NCBI GenBank assembly: GCA_037074705.1
Contig: CM073590.1
Location: forward strand, 178,265,246-178,329,245
Direction: 5' to 3'
Source of the DNA: Zhengitettix transpicula
Taxonomy: Eukaryota; Arthropoda; Insecta; Orthoptera; Tetrigidae
Length of the DNA stretch: 64,000 nt
Position 1 is the stretch's first letter. Every line of letters begins with the position of its first letter. Under the pieces are notes generated by a model that worked only from the letters and a program-made list of their open reading frames with translations, was not told the origin of the DNA and searched no databases. Below are positions 34,438 to 47,064 of this stretch, piece after piece. A program made the translations under genes and the position numbers.

Positions 34438-35000
34438 TACGAGGGTGAGTCAATAAGTAATACCTCCTATTTTTTTCATTTTTATTTGACAAAACATTTA
34501 AATGCAATTTACACAGCATAAACCCACAACATTATTGATTAAATTTTCACTTTTTAATTTAGCCTTCGTCCTTTTACAAAAATTTTGGCCACCTTTTAAC
34601 AAGGGCGTGTATTCGACTGTGGTAAAAAGCGTGGTCTTCCTTTCTAAGCCATCGACGTTTGCCTTTGAACTTCGTTTCAGCGACGAATCCATCGCCGAAC
34701 AGTGCTGACATCCACTGTTACATCACCACAGACATTTTTTTCAGCCTGTCATGAACGCAAAAAATGGCCGTTTCACCTACCGCATTTAAGAATTAAATCA
34801 CAGTAGCTGTCTAATAAGTACGTCAATGGCAGTCATTTTGAAAGAGAGTGCCGTGCTGCCACCTGCTGACTTAGGAAGTTGTTACTGCAGTGGATTGGAA
34901 AAGAATGTTTGAGGAATAGCACCAAATTCAAAATTTTCACATTACTAACTTATTAAAGGAGAAAAAAAATTGAAGTTTGACTTATTGAACCACCCTCGTA
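34438..35000 (-). mobile_element. Non-autonomous mariner-like element
   Basis: Terminal repeats TACGAGGGTGAGTCAATAAG (left) and, on the opposite strand, TACGAGGGTGGTTCAATAAG (right). The 563-bp element matches the joined halves of the 20887-22326 element in inverse orientation. On the minus strand a transposase remnant includes an HTH piece (RRWIRR) near 34690 and a decayed C-terminal piece (RIHALVKRWPKF) near 34610, with the catalytic core absent. Confidence 0.85.
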
Positions 35001-35120
35001 AATATATCCGACGATCCTCACTATTTTGGGACGTTATCAGGTAGTACATATGAATAACGAGACCTAAATAAATTTCTTCATAATGTTAAAGTTTTAAATC
35101 TATGAATTCCAATATATTTT

Positions 35121-35290
35121 TAATATTGAATAAGAAAGATAGCCAATACAGACAAAAAAAGGGTAATATAAATACCACACAACGTTTCTGGGATCCTTGT
35201 CCCTTTAATCAGGTGCTAAGAAGAGCCTAGAGTGACACAACTGCACTGGTTAGTTGACAACACTCACGCTTATGAGCCATCTCTGACAGG
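35121..35290 (-). repeat. Hammerhead-bearing repeat unit
   Basis: In inverse orientation this matches 50390-50560: shared segments include GTGCAGTTGTGTCACT (GTGCAGTGGTGTCACT in the other), GGGACAAGGATCCCAGAAAC and ATTTATATTA. It holds the hammerhead motif at 35178-35218. Confidence 0.75.
35178..35218 (-). ncRNA. Hammerhead ribozyme-like motif
   Basis: Read on the minus strand: GCAC, CTGATTA (35212-35206), stem II GGGA/TCCC, GAAAC (35188-35184), then GTTGTGT. GCAC pairs with GTGT (one G-U) for stem I. Core 1 differs from CTGATGA at one position. Confidence 0.55.
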
Positions 35291-36261
35291 CAATGTATTA
35301 CAGCTGAACGTCGGACCACATCAATGATAGTACGTTAACTGTTTTCCTATTACCTGTATATTAAGAAATGATAATAGAGATGAAAACAGGAAATTCATGG
35401 GTCGTGTTTCCTCCACACTACAAATATAGAGATATACGGAAAAGTTAACGACCGTATCAAAAGTCTAAGACAATAATATACATAAACCCCCATTAAGATT
35501 TCAATGGCCTATGTTGTATAAGAATTTTCTAAAATAGTGAAGTATGTAAGATAAAGTACGCAGAATTTTTCGTTAAGACGTTAATAGTGAATTATAATTA
35601 GTATTGCGTAGTGTATCTTAAAAAATTCACACTTACAACCTTTAAATGTGTACATTGCATCCTAAAAAAACAAACAATAAATTTTAAGTTCTACATCGCC
35701 TTATATAATTGTTTACAATTTATTTTTGGTACCGTGAAAATCCCTTTAATTTACACCGCTTCATATCCCACCACTCCGTAATAGTTGCTGTCATGGAACC
35801 TTGCTCGTTCACAGCATTAGTTGAATTTAAAGATATTCTACGTTGTAGTTCGCTTCATTAAAAAAAATTGATCAATATATTTCGCTTATGATCGTGAGGT
35901 TTCTTTTTCTACTTCATTCTGATATTTCAGTTCCTCGGTTGTTCAAACATGAAGAATTCCGAGTTGTTGACTCCGATTATTTAGTATGAGATGGCGTCTA
36001 ATTACTGCGCTCTTAATGAGAAGGGTTCGGGTTTGTAGTAGCTTAACGAGTTCCCTTCATCCAGTGAGCTCGCAGGACTTTAAGAAGAAAGTTAGAGCTG
36101 TTATCTAAAGCGGATTAAAAAGGCAATTATGTTCAAAGGCTCCACTTGATTTAATTAGCCCACTATCACCATTACTATAGCCTCTGCATTCCGTCTGCGA
36201 ACGTTAAACACATTTAACTGTTCAAAGTAGAGACAGTGATAGGTATGAAAGGAACAAATAA
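35291..36261. other. AT-rich non-coding stretch
   Basis: Nothing recognised. Confidence 0.35.
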
Positions 36262-36295
36262 ACACAAGCACACAAACAAACAAACAAACAAACAA

Positions 36296-36340
<45 letters not shown>
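36262..36340. repeat. Compound microsatellite (CAAA)n(CA)n(TA)n
   Basis: Runs of CAAA, then CA, then TA follow without interruption. This explains the minus-strand frame rich in YI, CV and CLFV repeats. Confidence 0.9.
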
Positions 36341-36346
<6 letters not shown>

Positions 36347-37399
36347 GCAAAATTCATGTACCATTCTTGTTAACTTAGCTCAGTACTTCTATTTTGTCTG
36401 AGAATATTCTCCAGATCCACAGATAATTTGGTAATAAGTAATTTTCAAACAAAACAACCAAAATAGTATTTTTTATAAACTTTAGTGTTGGAGAATGAGA
36501 AATAATTACATCTTCAGACGTGGCTATTAATACATTAAGTTTTTGATACACGGCTTCCATATAGTCTCATTCTCATTCAGAGAATAGTAGGTTTTCTGAG
36601 AGTCTAGCGCACCCGCCCTCCTCAGAGCCCAAACACACACACTCTTTCCTTTCCCAAGCTGCTCCACGACAATTTCTAGCCTTTCCCGCACACATTGTCA
36701 CGGAAACACCGCCGAAAATACATCACACAAAATGCAACCTGACAAGTCATTGACAAAGATCGATTATTATATATATATATATTTGGCTAGAATAGGAAAC
36801 ATAACTTTCTATAACTTAATGCTTAAAAATAAAATTTTGTTATACCTAATTTTAGCACAAATGTAGTACGTTTTGTGCGAAACATGAACAGCTACTACTA
36901 TTTTACATTCGGGGAACACTGAAAAATTAAACTTTACGTCTCTATTACGTGCACAATATTTTTATGCAAAATTAACATTTAATATACATACAAAATGATA
37001 TTTTTACTTTTCGAATTTTATAAAGATGTTAAATTTCTCTTTATAGAGGTGGATTAAATATTCGAAGATTTCATTTTTAAAATTTTCTAACTCTTAAGCA
37101 ATGTATGTACAGTTAATTACCGTATGCACAGCGTCGAATAATCAGCAGATCCATTCAGTACAGACAAGGTCCTCAGACTTTTGTGCGAATCATTAAATTC
37201 ATTTTCCATCCTGATTCTTTAATTCGGTTGTATGGCCTATATTTGTGCTTCTTCGACTGTTCTTGAATTATTACATTGCACATTTGATCAATTTACACCT
37301 AGTATTCGTTCTTCATGAAGTAATAATTAGACCGTGAATAATGTGATCTAGTAAATTGTAATCTCTTTGACCACTAAAATATTTATCTTACTTAAATTT
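36341..37399. other. AT-rich non-coding stretch
   Basis: Nothing recognised apart from a short (AT)n at about 36769-36782. Confidence 0.35.
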
Positions 37400-37850
37400 C
37401 GGCCGGTTTAGCATGTTTGAATATTTCCACCCTCGTCTACCTCCGCTCCTGGGAGTGGAACACGTGTCTCTCACCCCGACAATGTTTGTTTCCTGGTCGC
37501 AAGGAACACGTGTATGGCATTTGGAGAAACAAACACACTGTTTTATTTAATAGAAGATTTAAAAGCCGAATTAACTATTCATGTATTATTTCTCGTGTCA
37601 CGTAACACGGGAACTTAGTTTGTTGTTGTCAAATACCAGTAGTAGTTTGAATAATGATCTCAAAATACGATTTGTCACCGTATTTTGGGCTGAATTTAGT
37701 ATATTGCAACGATTTTCAGTTCACATAAGCCCGCCATTCATCGAGTGGAGGGCTATAAATACGTGCGTGCGTCCTATGAATAGCTCGAAAAGGGGGATCG
37801 ATACTCTCTGTCGACAGCACTACACTCGACAAGTACGGTGACTTCAAAAC
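37400..37850 (+). promoter_or_regulatory. Candidate TATA promoter region
   Basis: GGGCTATAAATACGTGCGTG at about 37749 contains a strong TATA box (TATAAATA) in a locally GC-richer context. Two copies of AACACGTGT (about 37458 and 37506, containing the E-box CACGTG) lie about 250-290 bp upstream. About 30-60 bp downstream is AGGGGGATCGATACTCTCTG. No clear open frame with an ATG follows, so the target transcript is unknown. TATAAATA can also occur by chance in such AT-rich DNA. Confidence 0.25.
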
Positions 37851-40800
37851 AGCAGAGCTTGCAAACTGCGCCAACTAAACGATTCTTGAAACATATTATG
37901 GCATTACTTTGCATAATTCCAGGCACTGTTAACTATGTAAAGTCACTCCTTACGTGGGTAACAGCTAGAAAAAGACCTTTATCAATTATAAACCTGGTAG
38001 TGAGATTACATAGCAAAGAACCGCGCGTCTAACACGCAGAAATAGTCTCGTATTTTTTATTCAACTAAACTTATCGAATTATAAATAAAAATTCAAATCC
38101 TAATCTGAGTTGTATTAAATATATTTCGTGTATCATAATTTTTTTTAAATTTTCATTCAACTATAAAACGATTTCACCATTTGTTCAGGGATCTCTTCGG
38201 TTGAACCTATATAATTAACAAAATATTATGTGAATTTGTACAATTATTTGTAAAATAATATTTAACAGGTTCTCTCTCATTTCAGCCATTAAAGTTGTTG
38301 AAAGAATAAAACAATTTTCGTTTTGTAGTTAAATATAAATTTTAATAAATGCCGACTTTTGGGAATTATACGCTAATTATATTTATAAAGATATCGAATT
38401 AAACAGAATTTTGAAACCCACACCATACCGCTCAATTAAACCATAAATTTCCCATACAATATGAAGAATTGATTAATGTGAAAATAAATTATTATGAATT
38501 TTACTCAGTCAGTTATTAATAGTAGTAGAGAATAATACTAATGGCTTTATCAAAAATTTAAAATTAGTATAGAAACTTTATATGCATGCATGAACGACAA
38601 ACAAATAATTTTGATGTATTACTAAATTAATAACAATTCTTTTGACATTGCCTAAGCGCCGTATACGTTTGTCCGTAACAACGGAACATAAGAAGCAGAT
38701 AGCTATAAATAAAAAATTATAGTTTAGAACATGCACACTATTCGTCAGTTTAGTAACAAAAGTGTTCAATTAAAACGACCACGCATTATCATTAGAGTGT
38801 TAATTTACACCAAAATAACAACGCATACATTACAATAGAAATTTAATCAACTTAAATTCCCCGGTTATTTACAGAACCAGTTCCCCATATATAAGTTCCA
38901 CAAAGAATCAGGAATTATGTGATAAAAGATATTAAGAACTAAGCGACATCGGTTTAAGTGTTTAATAGTAAACTGAAATAAAACTGCCAAAATCCACTTA
39001 CGTCTGTTAAAAAGATTACTGCAATTAATGGAAAGCGATTCAAATCATTCTTCATAGACGTTTTACCTGAAACAGAAGCACAATAATGAGATTTTACGAT
39101 AAAGACATTTACACAGTAATAGATGAATAAAGGACTACGGTATCAGTCGAGGAGTGTGATTAAGTGCATTTATATTCCGTAAACTCTACCCCCAAGAGTA
39201 CGTTGATTGAGGCTTGTTAAACAAATTAAAATTCACACTAAAAATTTTACCTTGCGGCCAAACTGGCCGAACAAAGTGTTAATTCCGAAGTTAAAATAAA
39301 ACAACGAAAAAAGGATATTTTCGTGCAGAGATTATTTTCATTAAAAGAAATAGATGGCTGCGTGGGTCAAATTTTATTTCGGCGACGTTTGCAAGTACTC
39401 TGACCCAACGTTCAACAATATTTGCTTTGAAATCAAAATCCGTAACAGTAAAGCAGAATCTGAGGATGATGCACGCACGCGACTTCGCGCTAAGTCGAAC
39501 TACAAGCGAATTAAAGCAAGGAATAGTAGCCGAGATCATAGACGTATAAGTGGGTACTCGGTACATAATAGGGAGTAGAAAAAAATTTAAAAGTCAATGT
39601 CAGCACGTTAGATTCCGCAATAGTTGAACGTCCAAAAGCTCGTCTGTGTGAAAAGACGATCTGAAGAATCATTTTTCTAACGTTTAAGTTCAACGCATAC
39701 GATTATTGTTACGAGTATTGTAGACGTGTGTTGAATTCAGTACTTCACAAACTCATCAAAGAAATGAGTGCACAAAAAAGGCAAAATATTATATATATAT
39801 ATATCAATATACTAATTGGTTTATTATCATTATATTAAACTATCGTTATATACTCTGATGGTGATTCGTAAGTTATTCCCGCATGTGTGTGTAGCGTTGC
39901 CCCCTTTGTAGTTCTACGCAGCAACCATACTAACACTTCTGCAGAGCGTGCGGTATCTCACCCGTGGCAGGCGTATAACCTCGCTATTCAATTGAGGATA
40001 AGCCAATAGTACGTTTGCAAAGGATCAACTTCAACAGTTAACATTTATACAGTAAACTTTATCTTTCAGAAGATCGCAAGGTAAACGTATAGCTCAAGTT
40101 ACTTATTAAATGAAACTTCAAAGCTTGTCTTCGTTACTTTAGTTTGCTTTCCTGTAACATGAGAACAGCTCTATATTCAACTCTGTAACTACTTACTGAA
40201 TTAATGGCGATGTCGCAAATCTTTAAAAATGCCAGGTGTATGTGAAGCTAAGGCTATCTCAATACATAATTATTTGGGTTACGTTCAGAGTGTTGAGTGT
40301 CCTGTGCAGCCCTTACAATTCATCGTCCTGCAATAGTGTCGTTCTTCTTACGCCATCAATTTAAAAGGAAATGAGACATGTGAATATGAAGCCTTTCAAT
40401 ATAGATATAATTTATTGCATATACAGGTATAAAAAATAGTGTCCGTCACGAGACCAAAATCTCATTTACCTCTTTGAGACTCTTATATTAGCGAATTACA
40501 TTTAACCTTATAAGAGAAATGCGAAAAATCTGTTCATTAAAAATTGTGTAGTTCTTGGCTGCCCAGTTTAGTGGTGTTCTTCCCAAGTGCTACTCCTACC
40601 CGGGTTATATAGTTGCGGTGTATATCCTTATTCCTCTCGGCCTCCCCTACCATCCCTCAAACAGCGCCACACACCATCGCTATTGTCGCGTGGTATAGTT
40701 AACGTAATTTTATTTGTCGGAATATTAGCACGTTATAAAAATGTCGGCTAACTGAATATAATTGTGTTGCTGACACAAGAAATCTACGTCCTTTACTATT

Positions 40801-42466
40801 CATCTACATTAATATATATCCTGACTATTGATTAGTAAAATAAAATTTTAAACTTTTCACGGTATGGATTTGACAGAGCAGCGTTTATAAATTGTTGGCA
40901 ATAGAAATTTCAGACCTGTTTTCAAAACTGATTCACGTTGTTTACATATAATTGTTATCTAAACTATTCAAACACTCTGCATAATGAGTGAAGGAAGATG
41001 GTCGGAAAAATAGCTGCTCGACGAATACACGCGTGTAGTTCATAAAGTTATTTATTACTGCATTATTATTGTTATTAGCCATCAATACGGTGGCTCAAAA
41101 AACTGATTTTATAGGAAGTCCAGGCTGCACTAGGCTGATGCTTCCTGTAGAATTAAACGGGACGCATAAATAAATTAGACGATAGCAAGTTTACAATATT
41201 TTATTTTAAAGCGGTACTAGGGAAAAAATACTATGAAAACCACATTTAAAAAATATTTCAGAGAACTGGTCATAAAATTTATTATTTTAATAAACACGGT
41301 AAATTAATTCATGCCCAAAATCCATAAAAAAACAGTCAATGTGCAAACTGAGACTGAAGACAAATAAGTAAGTTACTAAATAAGAAAAAGTTAAATAAGT
41401 AAATTAGACACCATTTGTACATAAATCAGAACATAATTCAGAATAATTCAGACAATTTAAAAATATTATATAGTCACATTCCGAACAGCGGAACAGTCTT
41501 AAAAACTAGTTTCTGTTATTTCGAATCTCGCATTCCCGTTATTGTGCGAAAAAATACGTAGAATAAAAACGAAGGTAGCAGTAAGATTCTTAAAATTATA
41601 CTTCGATAGAAATTTTTTTTTTAGATTTATACGAATGACTAGAAAATTATTGATCAAGTTATCTTTTTAATTAACATACTCGTTGCGTTAATTTTTTGAA
41701 TTTATTGATAAATTAGTGAACGATTTAATTATTATGACTATCATGATATAAATTTCTCTTCGGGCTCAGTTTGCATATTGAATGGATTATATATTTATAT
41801 TTATATATTTTGGGCATTAATTAATCGAAGCGCGACTCATTTAATCAATTGTAATAATTTTTCTTTAATATTGAGTAAATTCTCTATTTATAATATTCAA
41901 TAAAAATTATAATTACAATATATATAATATTGTTTATATTTATTTCGTAACGTAATGTATACTTATTTATTTGCCCCTTTTTCTCAACAGTGAACGAATA
42001 GTATCAATAAATAAATGAATAAATTTAATTCATAGGTACGCAGACATATGCCAAACGTACATTAAAGGTCTCGTTTTTTTTTTTACTTCGGGATAGTATT
42101 TTATTGAGAATCCGGAGAAGTGGAAAAACTGTAGAAAATAAAAATCCTCAGTAAAACTAACACACACTACGTTTTTTCAACAGAATCCCTGATTTTAAAG
42201 TGGGAAGTTAAGAACTTGACTCGACAAAGATATATTATACGTGGTTTAAGACAAAAATAACGAAACTGATGGTGTAAATTTGTTTTTATACGATTACGTG
42301 GTTTCTCTCTATGCTATATAATTAAAAAAATTCTTCAATCAAGCGCACAGTGATTAATCATTCAACTTTGATCCGAAACACCTACGTCGTCGCACTCGAA
42401 TCAACCGATTTCTGTACATTTGTGTAGGAAGAAAATGTGGGATTCCCCAATTAGTCATTTTGACAG
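37851..42466. other. Long AT-rich non-coding stretch
   Basis: No transposon protein, ribozyme core or strong splice pair was found. A short (AT)n lies at 39789-39804. The overlapping frames at 39291-39693 have no recognised domain. A GC-richer patch at 39880-40010 has no recognised content. Confidence 0.3.
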
Positions 42467-42769
42467 TTGTCAGTCGATGGCCAAGGTTCGACCGAGTACC
42501 ACAGAAACTCGACGCCTAATGGAACAATGCGTTACGTAACAATGAGCACCACCCACGACGCGTCGATTAGGGCCGTTTGCGCCGCGGAGTTGCTCAGATA
42601 CGTAATCGAAGACCTGGTGTCCTTCAACGCGGGTCGCTCGCTGCGTTTCCTAGTCTTGGAAGAAGCTCGCTCCGCCAAGTTCACCGCAAATATTACGCGA
42701 CAGAGCGCAGTCGCGAGCGATAACCGGACTTGTAAGCGTAGGTGGGAACCGGTGGTTAAAAAAGTTTAA
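42467..42769 (+). CDS. GC-rich 100-codon ORF, unrecognised
   Basis: The start codon in this frame appears to be a GTG-like first codon, so the true start may be upstream or spliced, or at an internal ATG. The middle of the product (AELLRYVIEDLVSFNAGRSL then RFLVLEEARS) faintly resembles the region of hAT transposases that reads I-x-x-D-x-x-P-F-x-x-V-E...F-R-x-L-V, but conserved prolines are missing. The surrounding 42450-42850 is much richer in CG than its flanks, including the Jockey-like relic that follows. It could be a hAT fragment, an exon, or a chance frame in a CpG island. Confidence 0.3.
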   Translation: MSVDGQGSTEYHRNSTPNGTMRYVTMSTTHDASIRAVCAAELLRYVIEDLVSFNAGRSLRFLVLEEARSAKFTANITRQSAVASDNRTCKRRWEPVVKKV

Positions 42770-42859
42770 GACGCGATACGGTATCGCCAAGTGTGTCGCC
42801 ATGACCTTCAAACCAGCACACGACTTCGCACGTCTGAACGAAATCTCAATAGTGCACAA

Positions 42860-43560
42860 GTATCATCACACCATTCACTCGTGGGAGTGTTCTCATCCGT
42901 TTCTATACACTCTCTACAACCACGTTATCCCTCAACTATAGCTCTTTTTGTACACATAGCCATCTTGAACCAAGCTCCCAACTTAGAAACACCGAGACTT
43001 AATGTTCAAAATTCATTAACTCTAATCAATGCATGGGCTAAGAAGTGGCTAATAACCATAAATTCCAGCAAATCAACCATCATCCTATTCTCCCTAAAAA
43101 AAATTCCAGTTCTCAAACTATCTATACCTTGACAACTCGCCGAAATTAACCTGGGCACACCACGTAAGTAATCTCAAGTCAAAGTTCAACAATAGATTAT
43201 CCCAAATAAAACCTTTATTAAACAGAAAATCTCCAACATTCCTAGCAACAAAAATCAAGCCCATCTGGCAATATGCTTCCTCTGTTGAGGGGAGTAGCAG
43301 CCAAAACAAACCTGAACAAGATCCAAGTAATCCAAAATATTAGATCGATTTCAGGATGACCTTGGTACTACGAAAACAACAGACTTGCATACTGACGTCA
43401 TCATACCTACAGTCAAAGTAGTCATAAAAAGTCATTTGATTCCCTCATTCAAATCTCAACAGCTCAATCCAATCCAACCATAGCTGAAATTACAACCACA
43501 ATTCGTCCAGAGCGTCCTCTACTAAATACGGTTTTGAATGTTATAGTTTATTAAATATAG
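42860..43560 (+). pseudogene. Jockey-like reverse transcriptase relic
   Basis: Plus-strand pieces match the palm and thumb region of a Jockey/CR1-type reverse transcriptase. ALFVHIAILNQAPNLETPRL at about 42937 corresponds to the F-A-D-D-T-A-I-L block with the catalytic aspartates lost; LINAWAKKWLITINSSKST near 43022 is the following conserved block. Later frames preserve TKIKPIWQYASS-like thumb residues near 43250. Stops and frameshifts are frequent. It resembles the relic inserted at 20996-21930 in style, and may be the same clade. Confidence 0.75.
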
Positions 43561-44195
43561 ACCTTAGTAATAATAATTCAAAGTAGCCTATTACGTGGTA
43601 ATTGTTAAGGACAACCTGATGGTTGCAACCAACCGCATGATACCACGTTAATTTCAATAGAATACTTTTCAATATTATCACAACTATAAATTTTAACTGT
43701 ACAATAAAAAAAATTACAAAATGCTACTTTCAATAGCCACTGCCTGACTTACTTCCATGATCAACTACAATCCGTTAAATATCCTGGATTATCGCTTTGG
43801 TTTTCCTCGAACTTTTCATCAACTTTAATTAATCCTTCCATTATTTCGTGTCAAGATTTATAGTTGCGAACACATTCAGATATTTTTTCACTTTTACAGT
43901 TTCTAGATTGCAGCTTTGGTATAGTCAACAGTCTTCCGAGGTATTGCATACGTAAATTTGAAAGACCTCTCTCATTAGCGTTCCTTCTGAAACTACAGAG
44001 CAATAGACGTTCTTGTTTTGACTCCTTTACTCACGTAGAATGCAACCGCTGAAACGTTGCCCTACTAAGATATTCCCAGTATGCATTTGAAAAATGAATT
44101 TTGAATAAAAGTAACAATTCATCGCTTTTATGAAACCCTTACGGGAGTTTCAATTAGCTTAGTTGTAGATCGCTGATGATGGCGTGATTGTCACT
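43561..44195. other. Non-coding stretch
   Basis: Nothing recognised. Confidence 0.3.
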
Positions 44196-44280
44196 GACCT
44201 TTCAAATCCCTTCCTATGCTATTACAGGGAACTTGCCACAATGTGGATTACCCTCATGTAGCCTGTTACCCTAAAAAAAA
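44196..44280 (+). repeat. Repeat S copy E, 3' end only
   Basis: CTTTCAAATCCCTTCCTATG through TAGCCTGTTACCCTAAAAAA: the last 85 bp of the family with an oligo(A) tail. Confidence 0.8.
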
Positions 44281-44299
44281 TCCCAAATATAGTAGAAGT

Positions 44300-44820
44300 C
44301 TGCGATGGCTATTCTCTCGCAGACAGAACCTTTTAGGAGAGACGAAAGGGGTCCCTTAGGGGATGCCTTTTCCTCTCTCTATTTTTGAACTAAGGTTCCC
44401 ACAAGCCGAGGCATTTCAGCCTGTTTTGAGAGGTGTATGTTTCGGGGTCACAGTCCCTGAGCATACGGTAAGAGTTGTTCGCTGTTCCCATTGGAACAGT
44501 GGGCCTGCTGCCTCCTAAACTGGTCGCGGCACGGAGAAGGGAATGCTGCGTTCTCACAGCAAACTCCTCTCCCACCATCGAAAGGGCGTGGGACAAGTAC
44601 CAAATGCCCGACCTACATGATGGAGGTTTTCTAGGGTTTGTCCTTCATCATTTTTAGGAAAATGCCGGGTAGGATCCTTAAACTATAGCCCGGGAGCCCT
44701 AGTTAACCCTTGGCTACCTTCCTCCACCCTTTCTCCATACTTCCGCCTCCCCTTGAAATCCCTTCCTATGCTATGAAATGGGAGTTACCCTCACGTAGCC
44801 TGTTACTCTAAAAAAAAATC
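44300..44820 (+). repeat. Repeat S copy F, near complete
   Basis: Starts with GCGATGGCTATTCTCTCGCA, includes CACAAGCCGAGGCATTTC, GCATACGGTAAGAGTTGTTC, GCCGGGTAGGATCC and ends with TAGCCTGTTACTCTAAAAAA. It follows copy E head to tail after about 20 bp. Confidence 0.85.
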
Positions 44821-44869
44821 CCACATGTATAGGATATAAATGAAGAAATGATACGAAAGCGCTTGGTTC

Positions 44870-45305
44870 CTCCTTTGGGATTTTCCTGACCTTCGTTGTA
44901 AACCTAGGAATAATTCGCAACACCACCAAGGCTGGCTTTGAGGGAATATGTTCCGGGTTCGCAGATGTTGAGCAACATCATACGACCAGAGCTGTTCGCT
45001 GTTCTCATTGGACCAGCCAATGAACTGTCACCCAAAACTGGTCGAGGCATGGAGATGGGTAAGTTGCGTCCTCACAGCAATACATGATGCCCCGTTATCA
45101 GAAGTATAAGTACCAAGAGTCCGACCTACCTGAGGCTGGTTTCTCTAGAGTTTTATCTGCATCACATTTACGGAAATAACAGGTAGGATCCTTGACCTAT
45201 ATGCCGGCAGCCCTAGTCACTACTTGGCTACCTTTCAATCCCTTCATAGGCTATTAAATGCAAGAGGCTTCAAAGCGTAATATTGATGCAGCTGCCCAAA
45301 AAACG
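44870..45305 (+). repeat. Repeat S copy G, strongly diverged
   Basis: Keeps AGAGCTGTTCGCTGTTCTCA, CCAAAACTGGTCGAGGCATG, GACCTACCTGA, CAGGTAGGATCCTTGA and a remnant tail CCCAAAAAAC. It is clearly older than copies E and F, to which it lies head to tail. Confidence 0.7.
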
Positions 45306-45310
45306 AGTCA

Positions 45311-46171
45311 AAAATCCCGCATTTCATCCTAGGAATGTATAATATGATATAGAAACTAAGGTTTGTTTACTACGATACCTTAGAAATTAAGTAGAGCAGT
45401 ATCAATTTTATTTCAAGAAATTTGGGTGTCAACACGATATATTTACATAATAAAAAATATTAAATAAATTAGCGGGTGGTTATGCCACGTAATTTGTTTA
45501 AAATTTTCTCTGAAACAGCACAATTTTCACCGTTTCATAAAGTGCATTCATTTGAGTTATTCCAGAACCTCCGAAGAAAAATGAACACATAAAAGTATCT
45601 CTCTTTCAAGACGTAACCCCTCATCATAAATAAATTAAGTGGGAGGTTTCTAAGTTTAAATCTCTACATACAAGGATAACCAGAAAATGTCACAGAGAGA
45701 ATGTTTGAAAAATGGTCAATATAAAGGAACGTTTCAGCTTCATTTAAAAAAGAGGACTGCAACTGTGTAGCTTTGCACGAGATGAATTTCGAACATTGCT
45801 CACAAAAGATCAAAACGTACCTGCATAAAAGCCTATAAAACAATATTAATGTATGCGTCGCTTCAGTATGACAGATGTAACATACAATATTGCTCACTAG
45901 AATCCACATACCAATTAAAAAGTGCATAGAAGGCGGTTTTTTAATGTCTCATAAAATCAACGTAGGTTTCATTAGATCCAAATGTCAGTTAGTTTACTAC
46001 CGAAAAAGATAGAGTAATAACAGACAGCATAGTCTGTTTTCTAAAAATACTGACAACAAATTGGTAAGATACATACAGAGTTCTTAAGGGGAAGGGGGGA
46101 AATATACACATGACGGGTCTGAAATGTCGAGACGCGCTGGTGTGAAATAATGACTACAGTCTCGTTTTCAG
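45311..46171. other. Non-coding stretch
   Basis: Nothing recognised. Confidence 0.3.
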
Positions 46172-46251
46172 GTTCGCTCAACAGTGAAGAAATCATCGTA
46201 GCATTCAACGATCTCGAGTTAGTTCACGAGGATATCCTTATTGAATACTAC
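46172..46251 (+). other. Candidate internal exon
   Basis: An 80-nt segment lies between an acceptor (TCTCGTTTTCAG ending at 46171) and a donor (TAC|GTAAGA from 46252). One frame is fully open and reads SLNSEEIIVAFNDLELVHED then ILIEYY, an acidic, helix-prone sequence; the other two frames have stops. The local base composition is less AT-biased than the flanks. Entry phase is 1 and exit phase 0. I do not recognise the product. Confidence 0.35.
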
Positions 46252-46974
46252 GTAAGATTGTTAGCAACTAGTTTTCAGCGCCATAGTAAGGAGATTGTGG
46301 AAGGTGGCTGGAGGTAATGACGCACACAGCTCTGTAACCTACTTCCAGCGTCCGAGGAACAACGAAGCAGATTATATTGTGTATTGTTTGTACTGAACGT
46401 AAATTCTTGCTGCATCTAGTAATACCTTCACATTTCTCCTACAACTTCTCTGTTAACTCAAGAAGGTTTTTTCCATTCAGTTTTATATTTACACTTTTCA
46501 AGATCGTCACAGAATCACAAAACGGAATCGCAGCCTTCTTACGAGTCCGGTCAGAAAATTTTGCAGCAAAATATTATGAAATTAATTTAGATATGTTTAA
46601 ACTTTCATTTTTCAATTCATAATTCTATAATTCAACTTATATGTTTAAGAACGATCATTTGAGGACACTTAGAGGAAACGCGAATGGGATATACTCAAAA
46701 ACGACAAAACAGATCTTAACTAATTTCTGTATACATAACTACTTTCTAGTCACAATATAGACGGTTAGTTTACAGAATTTCAATTCAGTAGAGGAGAAGA
46801 TGGAAGATTATGAAAACGCAGAATCAGCTTTTATTTAAATTTTCGACTCTTTAAAAACATTGTGGTAAACTTCAAAAATAAAGAAATTTTGTTTATCAGT
46901 TTTAAAATATGAATGTTATATTCTGGAAGAAAAAATCATAATTACATAATTTAGCGCTTTTTATATAAAATACC
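46252..46974. other. AT-rich non-coding stretch
   Basis: Nothing recognised. If 46172-46251 is an exon this would be intronic. Confidence 0.3.
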
Positions 46975-46977
46975 ACC

Positions 46978-47061
<84 letters not shown>
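46975..47061. repeat. (TA)n microsatellite with TATACATA interruptions
   Basis: TA-rich tract with periodic CA substitutions, directly left of solo LTR copy 2. Confidence 0.95.
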
Positions 47062-47064
<3 letters not shown>

